64,000 nt of DNA from Paralithodes platypus (GCA_032716605.1 CM064530.1:4886533-4950532); one strand, 5' to 3'; shown: positions 30,000 through 42,600, numbered from the stretch's first letter. Made by a program: numbers and translations. The notes: a model not told the origin generated them from the sequence alone.

Positions 30000-30965
30000 T
30001 AACTCTCGCGTTTGCTTAAGTTTTAGGATACGTATTTATCACTACTGTTCACTCTCAAGCGCTATTTGCACTACCGTGAGACGATACACGGATATTATCG
30101 CTGGTCTAAGTTTTTAGCCCACAATAATCGCCTCTACATGCAGTGTATTATACATCCAAAGATGGAGCAAGATCCATACTATTATAAAACCGGAAAAACA
30201 ATCCCACAAGATCAAAATATTACATTGAAAATGGATTTTTTTTTTTTGCCAGATGCCGTAATCGTTTTCTGAGTTTACGCTGTCATAATTTTGTTATATG
30301 CTGAGCAATACTTTTTATTTCAATATTACAGACTCGATATTGCTTGCCCAGAAAAAAATAGACACCTGAATGGGGTGAAGCGTAGTATCATCAAACTACT
30401 GGGGTGAAACGTCTTTATTAATATCTCCAAAGTAGCGCAACAGGGGGTAAAAAAAGACCCTGCTCTGACCAAATAGGATTAAGCTATGGGAGACTGGAGA
30501 CACTCCATGAGACGCCCATCCACCAGAAGGAATAGAGACCCAGAGATTATCTAATTAGCGACGGGATGTTCAACGTTCACATATAAACAAACTTCAGACG
30601 GTAAAATCGTGTCCTAAGTTGAATTATTTTGTTGGGGGTACTTGGAGTAAGATAAAATTGCAAGTACTGTACTTAAGCATATAATCGTGACCATAATTCA
30701 GGCTATATATCTGTAATGTGTAATAATGTAATGTTTATTTGGAAGTTTTACATTATAATTAGCCAGATTGTGATGCGCTCAATAATGCACAGTATAATTT
30801 ATGCCTTTGATCCAGTCAAAAAACAAACAAACCTGCCATTGCTTTCATTTTGTGTTTTGTTTTTCTATGGGGCTGTCACAGGTTTCACTCGGTAGTGTTA
30901 ATTTTAAACTACTGTATAGACTATTGGTATTATTTGTTTGGGGACTGATAGTATTAGGATTTATA
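30000..30965. other. Unassigned sequence with repeat fragments
   Basis: A fragment of Rep-K type (cgatattgcttgcccag) lies near 30335-30400 and a 28-bp end of Rep-C near 30735-30762. Short open frames of 66-68 codons have no recognisable product. Confidence 0.4.
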
Positions 30966-30968
30966 TTC

Positions 30969-31183
30969 TTAACCCCTTCTGTACCGGCGATGTCTTCATA
31001 ATTTTGTGTAGCTGTATTTAGACAATTCTGTGCAGTTTAAGAAGGATCTAGGGGAAGTAAAAAGGGTTAAGTGAGATAGTTGAAAGCCTGTTAATTGCTG
31101 GAGGCCATTTTTAAAATTAATATAATCGTCTAACAGTATCCAGAATATAACGAAAAGTACATCACCGGTACAGAAGGGGTTGA
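30969..31183. mobile_element. TTAA-H element copy 3
   Basis: Ends ttaaccccttctgtaccggc and, in reverse complement, tcaaccccttctgtaccggt match copies at 12393 and 23331. The right TTAA has changed to TTGA. It keeps the agacaattctgtgcagtt and gaaggatct blocks of copy 1. Confidence 0.72.
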
Positions 31184-31189
31184 TATGTG

Positions 31190-31417
31190 ATAGAATACAA
31201 TATTAGTGTCTTTGCCTGCAGTGGCTATGTGTGTGTTTCAATGGTGCTGTGAATGCTGTTGGTTATGCAGCTCTTGTCATGGTTACATTTTAGACTATTA
31301 TCTGTCTGGGGAATATTGTTCTATGCTTAAGGATATTTTAGTTTATATTTATAGAGTATTTATAAGTTTACTAGATGAAAATGAAAGACCTCCACATGTG
31401 TTCATAATAATAATAAT

Positions 31418-31454
<37 letters not shown>

Positions 31455-31860
31455 TAAAACCAGAGAATAGACCACTTATACTGTATGGAAGTCTCTTGAT
31501 ATTTTAAACACATTGCAATAGGTCATAGTTTTACTTAAACAGGTGAAAGGTATCGCTTTCCCCTTCTCATCGAGATTGATGGCCATTATCTTAAGCATGA
31601 TGGAAGGGTGAAATGTAACCAATAGAGAACGAAGAATAAGGAACCGAGTGTTGATTTTGTAAAAGAACTTCATTATATTCATATCACCTAATTTCGTAAT
31701 GGTTGTTGTTAACCCGAGAAGTGCGGTAAGCCTAACGGAAGTATCTGTATAGTTTATGCGATAGGCCTTACGGAAGCAAGACCATGAAAAAACCCTTCCA
31801 AAATGCCCCAGGGGCTCTCAAAACATAGAAATACAGTATGTCATTTGGTGAGATAATTCC
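31190..31860. other. Unassigned sequence with an (ATA)n tract
   Basis: An ATA/ATT microsatellite runs at about 31409-31453. No supported gene. Confidence 0.45.
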
Positions 31861-31867
31861 CTCTAGT

Positions 31868-32765
31868 ACTTCCTACCACTCATCCACGTGTCCCAAACCC
31901 CTCCTTCCCCATCTACCACCTACACCCCACATAAATATAGCTTCCTACGCAGATGATATAACACTCATTTACACACCAAGACTCTGAAACAGCAACAAGT
32001 GTCCTTCAACCCTATATCAACACACTACATGACTAGTGCACTACAAACACTCAGGGCGGGTGCCCGACCCCGAAAGGGGTTGAAATAGGGGAGCTATCCC
32101 CCCCCCCCGCCAAAGGCGGCTTTCTAGGGCCTTTCCTAGCTGATGCTGAGAGGATTGGGTTCTAGTCATGTGGTGATGGGCTGGTCTATCAGAGTGAGAA
32201 CTGAGCGATCTCTGCCATTCCCATAGCTTACTCTTACTGTTCCTTTTATTTATATATTTTCTAGATCTCAAGTGACAGCGTCTCTTCCGTGGATTGACCT
32301 CCCAATCTACCAAGATTGGAAGCCAAAGCGTCACATTTTTCCTTTGCCCCTCAACTTTCTCTTCATAATTGCTGAGGGGCACAGGGCCCTGGGTGGGGCT
32401 TTGGTTTCCCGGGCGTTTCCGCACCCTCCTCAGCTCCCCGCCATGGAGTGGCTTCGGTCACCCAGGCTTTATTGTGGTCGTCAGGGAGGGTTCTGTGGGG
32501 GCGCTCGGTTATGGCCTTGGAATTGCTCGGGGCCTTGGGGCTGTTCGGCCAGGCAGCTTGGGGAACAACAACAACAACAACAACAAACACTCAAATTATC
32601 CCCAGCAACCTTTCTCACGAGCTGGACAGCCGAACACAGAAATGCCCCACTCATCACCATAAACAACACCCCCTTAACACACACACACACAAAATCCTAC
32701 GTGTAACATATGATATTCAAATGGCATTCAGACAACATATCACAAACCTGCTTTCACTTATTTAA
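31868..32765 (+). mobile_element. Jockey-AAC type LINE fragment with YADD motif, split by a SINE
   Basis: Translation near 31935-31985 gives SYADDITLIYTP, the catalytic box of a Jockey-type reverse transcriptase. After the SINE (32054-32582) it continues with THHHKQHP and KILRVTYDIQM, which parallels THHKQHT and KILGVTYDTHM in the inserted LINE at 58683-59824. The copy has internal stops and is dead. Confidence 0.65.
32054..32582 (+). mobile_element. SINE-AAC full-length copy
   Basis: Flanked by the duplication acaaacactca (32043-32053 and 32583-32593). It starts gggcgggtgcccgacc and ends ggggaacaacaac. It contains a ggttctagtc block resembling a pol III B-box. Its reading frames on both strands are incidental. 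Confidence 0.87.
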
Positions 32766-32984
32766 TTTGGTGGTGGTGGGAGTGAAATGAATTTATTAAT
32801 TTAAAAAAATATATATTTGTATGAGAGTTACCTTGTAAACCTAAATAGTAAAATGGTTAGTGCCTTTATTTTGATAGAATACTGTAAAAACAATGTATGA
32901 GGATAACCTTTCATATCTGAATAGTAAGATGGTTGTCAGTATTTTATTAATATGCCGTTATTGCAGAATTTAGAAGTAGATGAA

Positions 32985-33065
32985 GTCTATCTATCCATTG
33001 CCAGATGCTGTAATCTCGGAGAGGGGTGGGCTGCGAATGAATCACCTTCATATGCCGAGCCAACT
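32985..33065 (-). mobile_element. RTE-GATA tail fragment
   Basis: tctatctatccattgccagatgc, followed by a decayed version of the end block seen at 36283, marks a short 5'-truncated RTE end. Confidence 0.45.
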
Positions 33066-33202
33066 CACTTTATTCTAACTCGTACCTGTTCACAGCGGAG
33101 GGTCTCTTAAGCCCAACCGCCCATTGGTGTGTGTGGGGGGGTGCATGTGGACATCGCATATGAATTTAGTCTGTAATCAGCTCAATCCTGCTGAGCACAT
33201 AC

Positions 33203-34045
33203 AATCAGGTCTCGATTTATGCGCATTTTGTATACACCGATTAGTTTGGGCACGGCAACCCCCAAAATTCCAAAGTTGGTCACAACACGAAAATAATTAG
33301 TAATGTACGCAGACATTTGCAGGCGACGGAGGTCCTGCTGCAACTCCGGGTCGGTGCCGGACCGCACGGATCGTAGCAGACGACACAAAACAGTGTGATT
33401 TGTTTACGTTGCAGGATATTGTGTGCCTGAATTAGGTCAGTAGCAGGTCCAAAACAGTTCTTATTGATGCTGTTATTGCCTGCCTGACAAGCAAATAAGT
33501 TTTTGTTGGTGGTATAATGTCGGCTTAACCCTTCCTACCCGGCCAGTCTTACCTAAGGACGGTCGCCCGTACCCGGGCGAAATGACTGAAAAACGTCTAG
33601 GCCTAGGCTACCGTATTTATGTTTATTTTCACTGCTAGAACTTTCCCACTCCTCTATAATCGTAGTGCGGTTTTCAATCTGTATTTTGGCATTGAGTAGA
33701 GCTCTGTAAGTCAACTGGTTCAGTTGTGATGATGATTTCAGTGGAGCAAATATTGCAGAGATGTTGCCAATATGGGGGCTTTTCAGACACTAATTTTGTC
33801 TGACGTCAGAACAATAACATTGAAGAGTCCTCTCCTTCTTGTTTTCGGAGGTGCGGTGACGCAACGCTTGGGTTTGTTGACATACGTCGTACGCACGGCG
33901 TTCAGACCAAGCTTAATTAGGCTATTAAGCTGCTGTCTTAGGTAAGGACGGCCGGGTAGCTGTCCTTACCTAAGGCAGCCCGGGTAGGAAGGGTTAAGGT
34001 AGGCTAATGGCTCAAATAGGGGACTTTAGTTAAGTGGCTGGAACA
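33203..34045. mobile_element. Tigger-like relic carrying TTAA-D
   Basis: Starts at ta|caatcaggtctcga and shares several blocks with the relic at 19100-20264, including gtataatgtcggcttaa and aaggtaggct. The right end is not resolved. Confidence 0.45.
33525..33997. mobile_element. TTAA-D element with demonstrable empty site
   Basis: Bounded by TTAA at 33525-33528 and 33994-33997. Ends ttaacccttcctacccggcc and, in reverse complement, ttaacccttcctacccgggc, continuing through (t)taccta/ttaggtaaggac. The paralogous Tigger-like sequence at 20101-20125 reads cggcttaaggtaggct with no insert, which shows precise TTAA integration. No transposase. Confidence 0.85.
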
Positions 34046-34151
34046 AATTGAAAAAAACAAACAAATAGATGAACAAGAAATATAAATGAAAACCTATAAC
34101 TAGCAATTAGCAGATAAATGTGATGGTAAAAAACAAAAAGTATTTAAACAC

Positions 34152-34630
34152 TTAACCCTTAACTGGCGGCGCGCATCATATGTCGAGTGAAAGAAATTTG
34201 GACTATGTGGCGGCTCACAACATAAGTCGTGTGGCATTTTCAGCACGTAATGTTGCTGAGAGAGAGAGACAAGTGGTGGCAGGAGAGTAGCGAGCGTATG
34301 ACTGCTCCAGACCACCGCGGTGGACCAACTGACATGAATCCCACCCTCCTCCACCCTCGCTACACAGTGAATTGTTTAGGGAAAGTACCGAATTACATGG
34401 TTTTTGCATTCGTGTTGCGCGATTGTTGCAAGAAAACTAGCGGTCATACAAGGATCGTTGGGGTGTCATTGGAAAGCTCTGTTTATGTCCTTTCAGGGAT
34501 AGATACTTGTTTTACACTCTGGGTCTTATTTAGGCATGAAAATGATCACGTAAACAGCCCTATTTTGGGTAAAAACACCCCGCTGGTGGCTACATATTAT
34601 TTACCGCCTAGGCCGCTCGTTAGGTGTTAA
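34152..34630 (-). mobile_element. TTAA-C element copy 3
   Basis: Inverted relative to copy 2 (19336-19822) and highly similar across its length. TTAA is at 34152-34155 and 34627-34630. Confidence 0.78.
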
Positions 34631-34639
34631 ATTAACACT

Positions 34640-35040
34640 TTAGTGCTACGATATCTGGTATTATGAACAGTAATTCTGGCTACCACTTGGTAATTTTATC
34701 AGTTCAGAAAGGTACTGCTCTGCTGAAAAGTTAATATTACAGAATTATATGGTGTTACATAATTTTAAGGATATTACTTTTTGTAGAATATAGATGCTAC
34801 GTTTTCCAAAGCTTAGTGTTGGGTACATAGAAAGTTATATTTTACACCATCAAAGATTATTTAATTGTTGGGATGAATATATATTTTGTAAAGATTATCT
34901 GTAATAAAATGTTAAACAAAAATATGAATTACTTATTACCCTTTACTCTGTCAGGCGTATAAAATTGTTTCCTTCGTCCATCACGTTCACTTGCATAAAG
35001 CTTTTGAATATATGAAACTTTGGCCAAGGAACATAACCGT
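34640..35040. other. Unassigned AT-rich sequence
   Basis: No gene or clear repeat seen. Confidence 0.4.
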
Positions 35041-35045
35041 AGGAT

Positions 35046-35880
35046 AAAATCATATAGCCTCGCTCCCAAGGCTTAAGTGTATTGGCTGACCACGAAGAAT
35101 GCAAGCGTCATGGAAGAATGTAAGAGCATTAGTCTTCACGGTGGAGAAATGGAACCCAATAGAAGCAGCCCACCGATTGAAATTGGCGAGGGCAGTGCTT
35201 AGACAGTGTTGCATATGATTGACACTAGAAGAGGGGTAATATATGGCAAAATCGTCAACGAAAAGGCTATGAGACACCCCAGAAGGAAGGCAGCTAGTAA
35301 CCCCATCGATGGCGATGAGGAAAACGAGTACTGTACTACTGAGTATGCTATCCTGCGGTATTCCCAGGGAAAGCGGACGTGGGGCAGATAGTATTCCGTT
35401 GAATTTAACTTGAAATGTACAATTAGATAAAAAGTTACATAAACGTTTTGGATTCAGGCCACACATATCGGACTTGTGCATTTTTTTTTAGTATTCTATA
35501 TCTTCAGGTTGTATCATATGCTTTGGTAATTAAAATGTAAAACTTGCAAACTAAACAAACCAAAACTGGGACGATACAAAATAAAGGTAAAATAACTTAT
35601 CAAAATCGCTATGTGGAAATACGCTTACTAAAATAACATTTATGAAATAATGGTACAGTAATATGAAATATTGGTAATATCAAAGAAGGCTGCCACTGTT
35701 GGCTGCTTTTTCGAGAAATCTCGTCGGATATGGTGTTCAAGCCGAACAAGGGAGTGGAGAGTGGAGCGCGTAGGCCGAGACCCATTTTGGAAGGGGGACA
35801 GGAGACCACGCTCTTCCACATAATGGAGTAGTCTTGGATTTCTCATCTTGAGGTTTTGCTGGAAGACAACAGTCTATAAA
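35046..35880 (-). mobile_element. Jockey/CR1-like reverse transcriptase remnant
   Basis: The - strand gives, in order, a NGSRPTRSTLHSLVRLE segment, FFDIT, then after an interruption CNFLSNCTFQVKFNGILS, GIPQDSILSS and the catalytic box LFVDDFAIYY. This is the palm of a non-LTR reverse transcriptase. A Rep-C copy splits it between FDIT and the expected AYDTT, with duplication ttggtaat. Frame changes at about 35640-35850 show it is a relic. Its clade is uncertain. Confidence 0.65.
35531..35670 (-). repeat. Rep-C copy with 8-bp target duplication
   Basis: Inserted in the reverse transcriptase relic; ttaat-type ends are flanked by ttggtaat at 35523-35530 and 35671-35678. An 8-bp duplication would fit a hAT-like DNA element or a retroposon. 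Confidence 0.65.
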
Positions 35881-35899
35881 CAAGCCAAACTTGATGACC

Positions 35900-36270
35900 T
35901 GTACAAATAACCGTGCCAGTGGCAGGAAATTATGTGACAAAGGCATCTCTCAATACCATCAACTCCTCTCCTAACACTCCCTTCCTCTACTACCTCCTTC
36001 CCCCCTCCATCTCTCTTCTATTACCCCTACCTCACACAGACAGTGTAGTAGAAGGCCTTGAGAGCGTCAGACACCCGCGAGACTGCTGTGAGAGAGAGGG
36101 AGTGTCTATCCACCAAACCAGCCAGCCTGTCTCTCAGCATAAAAACGGTTTGTACAGTGGAATGTTAATGTACATCACTATTTTGTGTTCTCTTATTCTT
36201 CACATGTGATATATTCTTGAAAACTATGCGCATGTGGAACCACAATATTGCTTTGTAGGGGAGATATCTA
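35900..36270. other. Unassigned, C/T-rich
   Basis: A pyrimidine-rich stretch with an open frame of 98 codons (35913-36209) but no recognisable domain. Confidence 0.35.
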
Positions 36271-36510
36271 TCTATCTATCTATCTATTGCCTGACGCCGT
36301 GATCCCCGAAGGGGTGGCCACGAACGAACCGCCCCCATGCACCTCTGTCCCCAGTCAGTCGACGCCCCTCCCCCCAACCAGCACCGCCTTCGTTCATGTA
36401 GTTCCTCACTCCATCCTTCCACCTCATATTCGGTCTACCTCTCCCCCTCTGTCCCTCCACCTCGCTCTCGTACACCCTCTTAGTCATTCTCTCGCTTTCC
36501 ATACGGAGAT
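36262..36510 (-). mobile_element. RTE-GATA C-terminal fragment
   Basis: The - strand encodes [20 protein letters not shown] and ends at a (GATA)n tail. It is almost identical to the + strand fragment at 51275-51520, so both are recent. Only the C-terminal ~75 codons of the LINE are present. Confidence 0.7.
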
Positions 36511-36595
36511 ATAACCATATAATTCATAACTTTACCCAAAACCTCACGCATAGATGACATAGGCTCCCTTACCCCCTAACACATTCCCAGGGTTA

Positions 36596-36843
36596 AAGGG
36601 TTATCGTTAATCCAACACAAAATTGTGTTAACTATTGTTGGGTAGTATTCAAATCTTAAGTACCACAACAGTGTGTCCTATATTCTCAACCACCTCACTC
36701 ACAGCTTACTGGGCCATAAAGGGTTATCGTTAATCCAACACAAAATTGTTTTACATTTTAATTGTTGGGTAGTATTCAAATCTTAAGTACCACAACAGTG
36801 TGTCCTATATTCTCAACCATCTCACTCACAGCTTACTGGGCCA
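36596..36843. repeat. Tandem duplication of about 122 bp
   Basis: Two units start at aaagggttatcgttaatcc (36596 and 36718) and run to gcttactgggcca. The second has a few extra bases after caaaattgt. Confidence 0.85.
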
Positions 36844-36844
36844 G

Positions 36845-37180
36845 TTTGCCTTTCTTACCATAATCATTGCAGCACACCACTGTAAATCATTTGGTATATA
36901 ACAAAGACAACAAGCCTCGAAGGTGGGGTGGGTTCTCTGGAAACAATAATGAACGGAAACTGGGTAGTGGCAATGGGCTGCCTTCTGACTTAGGACGGAA
37001 CCACTTAGAGGTGTATATTTTGTGGCCACCCCCAAGGGAACAAGGAATCTTTCCCGAGTGGGCTGTATCGTTGTGGTTGGTGGTTGCTAGGGTTTTCCGC
37101 GATCCTTTTGGATGCAGTTGGGTTGTGGTGGTTGCTGCTGGTGATGGTGAAGTCTGGAGGTGCAATTCTAAGGTATCCGA
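36845..37180. other. Unassigned, overlapping open frames
   Basis: A stretch of higher GC content with open frames on both strands (36867-37217 + and 36887-37165 -). Neither resembles a protein I know. Confidence 0.35.
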
Positions 37181-37189
37181 TTCTTTCTC

Positions 37190-37345
37190 ATATTATAATG
37201 TGAAACTTGCAAAATAAACAAACCAAAACTTAGACGAACACAGTACAAAGACAAAACAACTTATCAAAATCGCTATGTGGAAACAACGCTTCAGCAAAAT
37301 AATAATTTATATAAAAAAGAACACAATCCACCACATAGGGTGTAC
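37190..37345 (-). repeat. Rep-C copy
   Basis: Reverse orientation with intact core and the upstream tgtacaccctatgtgg-type extension. Confidence 0.7.
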
Positions 37346-37349
37346 ATTA

Positions 37350-37940
37350 CTACATGAGCAAGTTAATCTGTTTCCATGCTGGAGTATACAACATGTAACA
37401 GTCTATAAAACATTTGATTAACATTGCACACAAATTTAATATAGTTTCTCAAAATATATAAAATATATTACTGTACAGCTATGTGTATTAAGGGGAACAC
37501 CTAAACAAAAGATTCATGATAACACAATATATTTTTTTAATATTAAAAATTCTTAAAAAATTTATTTGTTCCTTATTTATTACAAACCAGTTGAAGGATC
37601 TAAATTCAATAATATTCTTATAATATAGGCCTACATACAGTATATACGGAATATCATAAATACACATAAGACATCACTCAATAAAAATTACAAGTAAAAT
37701 CTGATTTATTGGCTAAAAAATATAGTACATTAGTATGTACAGTAAAAAAGTTAATTGGAGGCTTGCATAGGTGCAGACGATGCCAATCCGCTACCCCTAC
37801 CACCCAATACTAATTTACCCTAACTATTTTAGTGTTGTAATGTTATCCAAGCACTAGTGAATTCTGCTTAAAAAGAGCTAGCAGGTTTGAGAAATAAAAG
37901 ACCAGATTACTATAATTATTACTGACCTTGGGACACCAAG
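37350..37940. other. Unassigned AT-rich sequence
   Basis: No gene or clear repeat seen. Confidence 0.4.
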
Positions 37941-38224
37941 ATCACCACCTAACGATTATGGAATACCAGTTTCTGAATTCCAGCATTTCTAGGTGAAAAA
38001 TATCAGACAATAGATTGTACTGTACTGTACTGCCCAGCAATAGATTGTACTGTACTGTACTGCCCAGCTGGTGGTAGAGCGTCTGACTGGCGAGCAAATC
38101 TACAGAAGTGTTGCAGGTTTGAAACTTTGTCGGGGAAGACTCTATAAAACTACCAGCCACCCAAATAGGTTGACCGCTGAATCTGCCAGACCAACTAAAT
38201 GGTTACCTCACCTAGGCGAGATGT

Positions 38225-38524
<300 letters not shown>

Positions 38525-38929
38525 CTATCATCTACCTATATCCATCTAACCAACCACATCTCTCCCTCCACCCAATACATACCCGTAACAACAGTACAAC
38601 AGCCGCAACACAGACCTATCATGTCACCACAGTGGTCGATGTTGGTATAGCACTAACAGTGCCTCAGCAAGATTTAACAAAGTCTCCCTGAAGCACCTGC
38701 ACCTGGCGAATCCGCACCACACCAGCCACCACCGTGCTACAACAAGGCAGCAACAAGAAATCACCGTAACTGCTACACAAATACATATACATGCCGTACA
38801 GAGAGAGTGAGACAGACAGACACAGACATGATTGATAGAGGGTGAAGTTACTTATAAATATGTAGTTCCATGAAAGCATAGAACCACCCCAAATACCCAA
38901 AGGTAGCCATTCCAGAGGTTGTATTTGTC

Positions 38930-39395
38930 ACACTGATGTCCCGCAGCTACCATGAGGCTGAAATGGACCAAATAGGATGAACGGTGGCCCAGACTTACGT
39001 CATCCCCATTATAGTCACCTCTTACGACATGCAGTAGATACGTGTGGCATATTCTTATTTTCCTCTACCACATGGGTAGGGAGAGGGGGTCAGGCGCCAG
39101 TTGGATAAGATAATAGTCCGTTAGGCGCCTGGCCCAGGGAGCCGGTCTATGTTGTGAAGGGTCATACCTGGAAGTAAGGTGGGCGGGCATCGTGGTGGTG
39201 GTGGGGCTTCTCTGCGTGTCTGCCTGCTGACACTGGAACCTCTCCAGCACCAGGAAAGTGCTGGTGGCCCCTAGTGATCCTTGGTCTCTGGGTCTTCTCC
39301 TGGGCGACCAAGATATGTGTTTGGGCTCGTATCTCGAGTCGGCCACCCCCCGCTGTGGGGTATGTGCCTGAGTATATACAGTACATACATACATG
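38930..39395 (+). mobile_element. RTE-GATA type LINE 3' end
   Basis: The tract caggcgcc...ataatagtccgttaggcgcc, then ctggtctctgggtcttctcc-like sequence, then gagtcggccacccc and ctgagtatatac, follows the 3' untranslated order of the LINE at 60485-60863. It lies just downstream of the NUP35 stop on the opposite strand. Confidence 0.65.
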
Positions 39396-39534
39396 GGTAG
39401 AGGCCCCCCTAACCCCCTGGGTGGAAAGCAGAAAATTATCATAAAATACTGGTATTCTGTGACTCGGAGGAAATGCATTGCCGATTGACACTGACTTGAC
39501 TATAATACTTCCTAGGTGTTGGTGATGGTGTAGT

Positions 39535-39612
39535 TTACATCCCCAGAAGGTGCTGCATGGCTCGGGACACTAGACCGTCATTCTTTTTAGGGGTACTCAC
39601 CTTCGGCACCAC
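39535..39612 (-). CDS. NUP35: NUP35 last coding exon (residues 346-370)
   Basis: Acceptor cctacag; stop TAA at 39537-39535. Encodes STPKKNDGLVSRAMQHLLGM, equivalent to the TPKK...LVSKAM...F/LG amphipathic end of other NUP35 proteins. No AATAAA was identified close downstream. Confidence 0.9.
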   Translation of the reverse strand: MVPKVSTPKKNDGLVSRAMQHLLGM

Positions 39613-42600
39613 CTGTAGGGTAACAGTCAAAATTAATAAACTGGCTATATTTCAGTCAACTTGCCTACAAATACTAATTTCAATTTGTGTATTTTCTACA
39701 TGTATTTTGTGAATTTTATAATTATAAAATACTGTAAGTGCTAATAATTTGGGACATAAAAAACGGTTAGTTTTAGTTCAACACAATGAACAGTAAAACT
39801 ATCTATCTATCTACTGCCAGACACCTTGATAACCGAAGGGGTGGCCACAAATTAATCGCCTCCATGCACCTCTGTCCTTTGTCAACTGGCGCCACTCCCA
39901 TAATTTAATTGATTTCATTAATTAGGTCTATCTGCAAGTTAATTGGTGGGTTGGTGATAATATGAATCCAAAACCACTCTCACTCATATACCTCTGAACT
40001 CCAGCCTTCCACCTCACTTTTGGACTGCCCTTCCACCCCACTCTAATATACTCTCGCTTACCATACGTTCCACATGACTGAACCACCTCAAAGTGTTCCT
40101 TTTCACACTCTTTAGCACATCCATACCACAACGCTCTCGTACTTCCTCATTCGTCTGTCTATGTCTCGACGCGCACTTCTAAAGTAACTTATTTATGATT
40201 TATGGCTCTCCAAGAACGTCCATGCTTCACTCCCTTACGTCATGTCAGGTCGGTAGCGCATCTGACTACTGATCAAAAGGTCTGCAGTTCGATCCCACAC
40301 CGTGCCATGAGTTGTTTTGATTTTATATTGTCTTTGTCCCAGTTTTGGTTTGCTTTGTTTGCAAGTTTTACATTTTAATTAGTAGACGGCAAGAGTTTCG
40401 GCAGCTCGGTCTAGAGATTTGTGGTAGATGTCCAGCTAAGTCCCTGTAACAAGGGCACGCCCTAGTCCTGTCAATCTAGGGAGTGAAAAGCATTAATAAC
40501 GGCATCAATCAGTAAGAGGCCTGAACCCCGAATTAGCATCTGAACAACTGTCCCATCAATAGCATAATACCATGTCAGCTGCAGTGCCAAGTCACAATGA
40601 AACAGATATTCTATGATGGGTTGCCAAGAGGTCACTAGCATAAGACTCCACAAGCATGGTGGTGGTGTCTTGTAGTAGGAGGTTGGATGGGGAGGACCTT
40701 TGACCTGGCAGAGACCAAACTACAGGTATCACAAATAGTGATAAATTAATAAAGTATCTATCCATACCTCATGTTCAGCGTGGACAGTCTGGTATGCCTG
40801 AGTGAGGGGTCGCATGTTAGACTTGGGTGTGGTGGGAGGGGCAGGAGACAGGACTGAAGTGTTAGTGGTTGATAGGTTCTCCTTATCTCCCATTATAGTC
40901 TGCCGAAACATAAAGGGGGTTACCAACATAAATATATCTACAGTACAGTAAAAATCAAAGAAGTATTTCAAAATGGAAAAATACTGTTTTAATAAAGGTG
41001 AGGGCTGGTCCTGTCCAGAATGAGGTTTGGGATCCTCTACCCAACCTTAGCCGTTTCTGACCGTTTCTTTTCCTACTTCAGGGACGGGAGGCTAGGAATC
41101 CTCATCCCCTTGTAAAATTCCCCTACCAGACGAGACAGAGAAAAGGGCGAGGGAACGTGAAAGTTGGTCCGGACCCTAAGAATTGGAAGTATAAATGTTG
41201 TTTCTGTTCGGACTCTTGTCTCGAGTCGGCCACCCCCAGCTATGGGGTATGTTCCTGAGTATATACATACGTAAATACATACCGGTATACAGTATTGTTG
41301 GTTCCGACATCTCTCACTACCAAACATCAATGAAATTTTACTTTACTTGACTCACCTTATCAGTGCAGGTTACGACTCCAATCATCATGTTGCCACTGTA
41401 CACCTTCCCGTTCTTGCTCAGGGCCTTCCTCGCCTGGAGCTTGGTCTGAAGGGGAGATAAACACATTATAGGTTTAAGTCCTTGGAGTACCACATGTATT
41501 CATTAGCCTACGTTCATTGATTTAATTAGTTAGGTTTATTTGTAAATTAATTGGTGGGTTGGTGAAAACAAATATGAATATATAGCTATAGCAAAAAAGG
41601 TATGCATTCTTGTTCAGATACATAGTGGATCCACTAGATGGGTTACCTGCTATATTTGAGTCCCATCTATCTGCCTTTTTTCACATTTTATGACCTGAAG
41701 GAGTTACTTGAGAAGATTTATGTTTCCTATGTGATACTTCCCAAAGTGGGGTAGGGTGAGAGGAATGCCCTATATGCAGAGCTCTCACCTGGTACTTAAG
41801 ATGAATCCAGTTGCCTGAGCCCGGGTTGTGGTGCCTGGTGACGGTCCCAAGCTGTGTAAACTGTGTTAGGAGGTAGGAAGCAGCAGCCGGGGGAAACCCA
41901 AACACGGTTACCCAGGTACTCTCCTCTACACCACCACCACCACCACCACCACCTTCGCATGCTGACCTGAACAAGGAAGAAGGAAATTATGGAGGATATT
42001 AATTAAAATGTAAAACTTTGAAACTAAACAAACCAAAACTGGGATAAAGACAATATAAAGGCAAAATAACTAATCAAAATCGCTATGTTATAACAATATA
42101 CAGGTATCCCTCGATATACGATAGGGTTACAGTTCCTGAAAACCAAATCCTAAATACAAAAATCGAATAGCGAACCCTAAAATTAATGGGGTAAATGGGG
42201 ATGCGTTCTGGGACCAACCAAAACAAAGACACAAACACCTAAAAACCTACAATAATATCATAAATTGGGGCATCGGATAGTGAGGGAGACCTGTACTCTG
42301 TTTATTGCCAGCTGATGGTAATTTGCTATCTCGCCATCCTGATTACTCGGCTATTACCATGATTTTGTAGTGAAATATATTGCTAATTATGAAAACTTGA
42401 CAATGAAAAGACCCACAGACATAGCAGTATCATAATATTTCAGTAAGAATCGAGAAATCAGATACTAAAGGATTCAATTTACCAACAACAACATTTACCA
42501 TCAGCTGGGGATAAATAGACTATAGCAAGATGTTAGGAAATAAGGAATATGCTCAGGAAACACACTATATGTCTATGTCTATGATTAAACCTGGGCTACA

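Noticed and set aside
29691..30002. 103-codon ORF as a gene
   Set aside because: It spans the end of TTAA-G and the whole of a small Tigger-like element; no domain.
32272..32706. Frames of 100-144 codons with WIDLPIYQDWKPKRH-like text
   Set aside because: The same text recurs in every SINE-AAC copy (12603, 20613, 53627, 57959); these are incidental frames in a SINE.
40243..40307. tRNA gene
   Set aside because: A/B-box-like blocks are present but the acceptor stem does not pair and the sequence is fused to a repeat. The same reasoning applies at 12320, 18590, 18830, 21240 and 24040.
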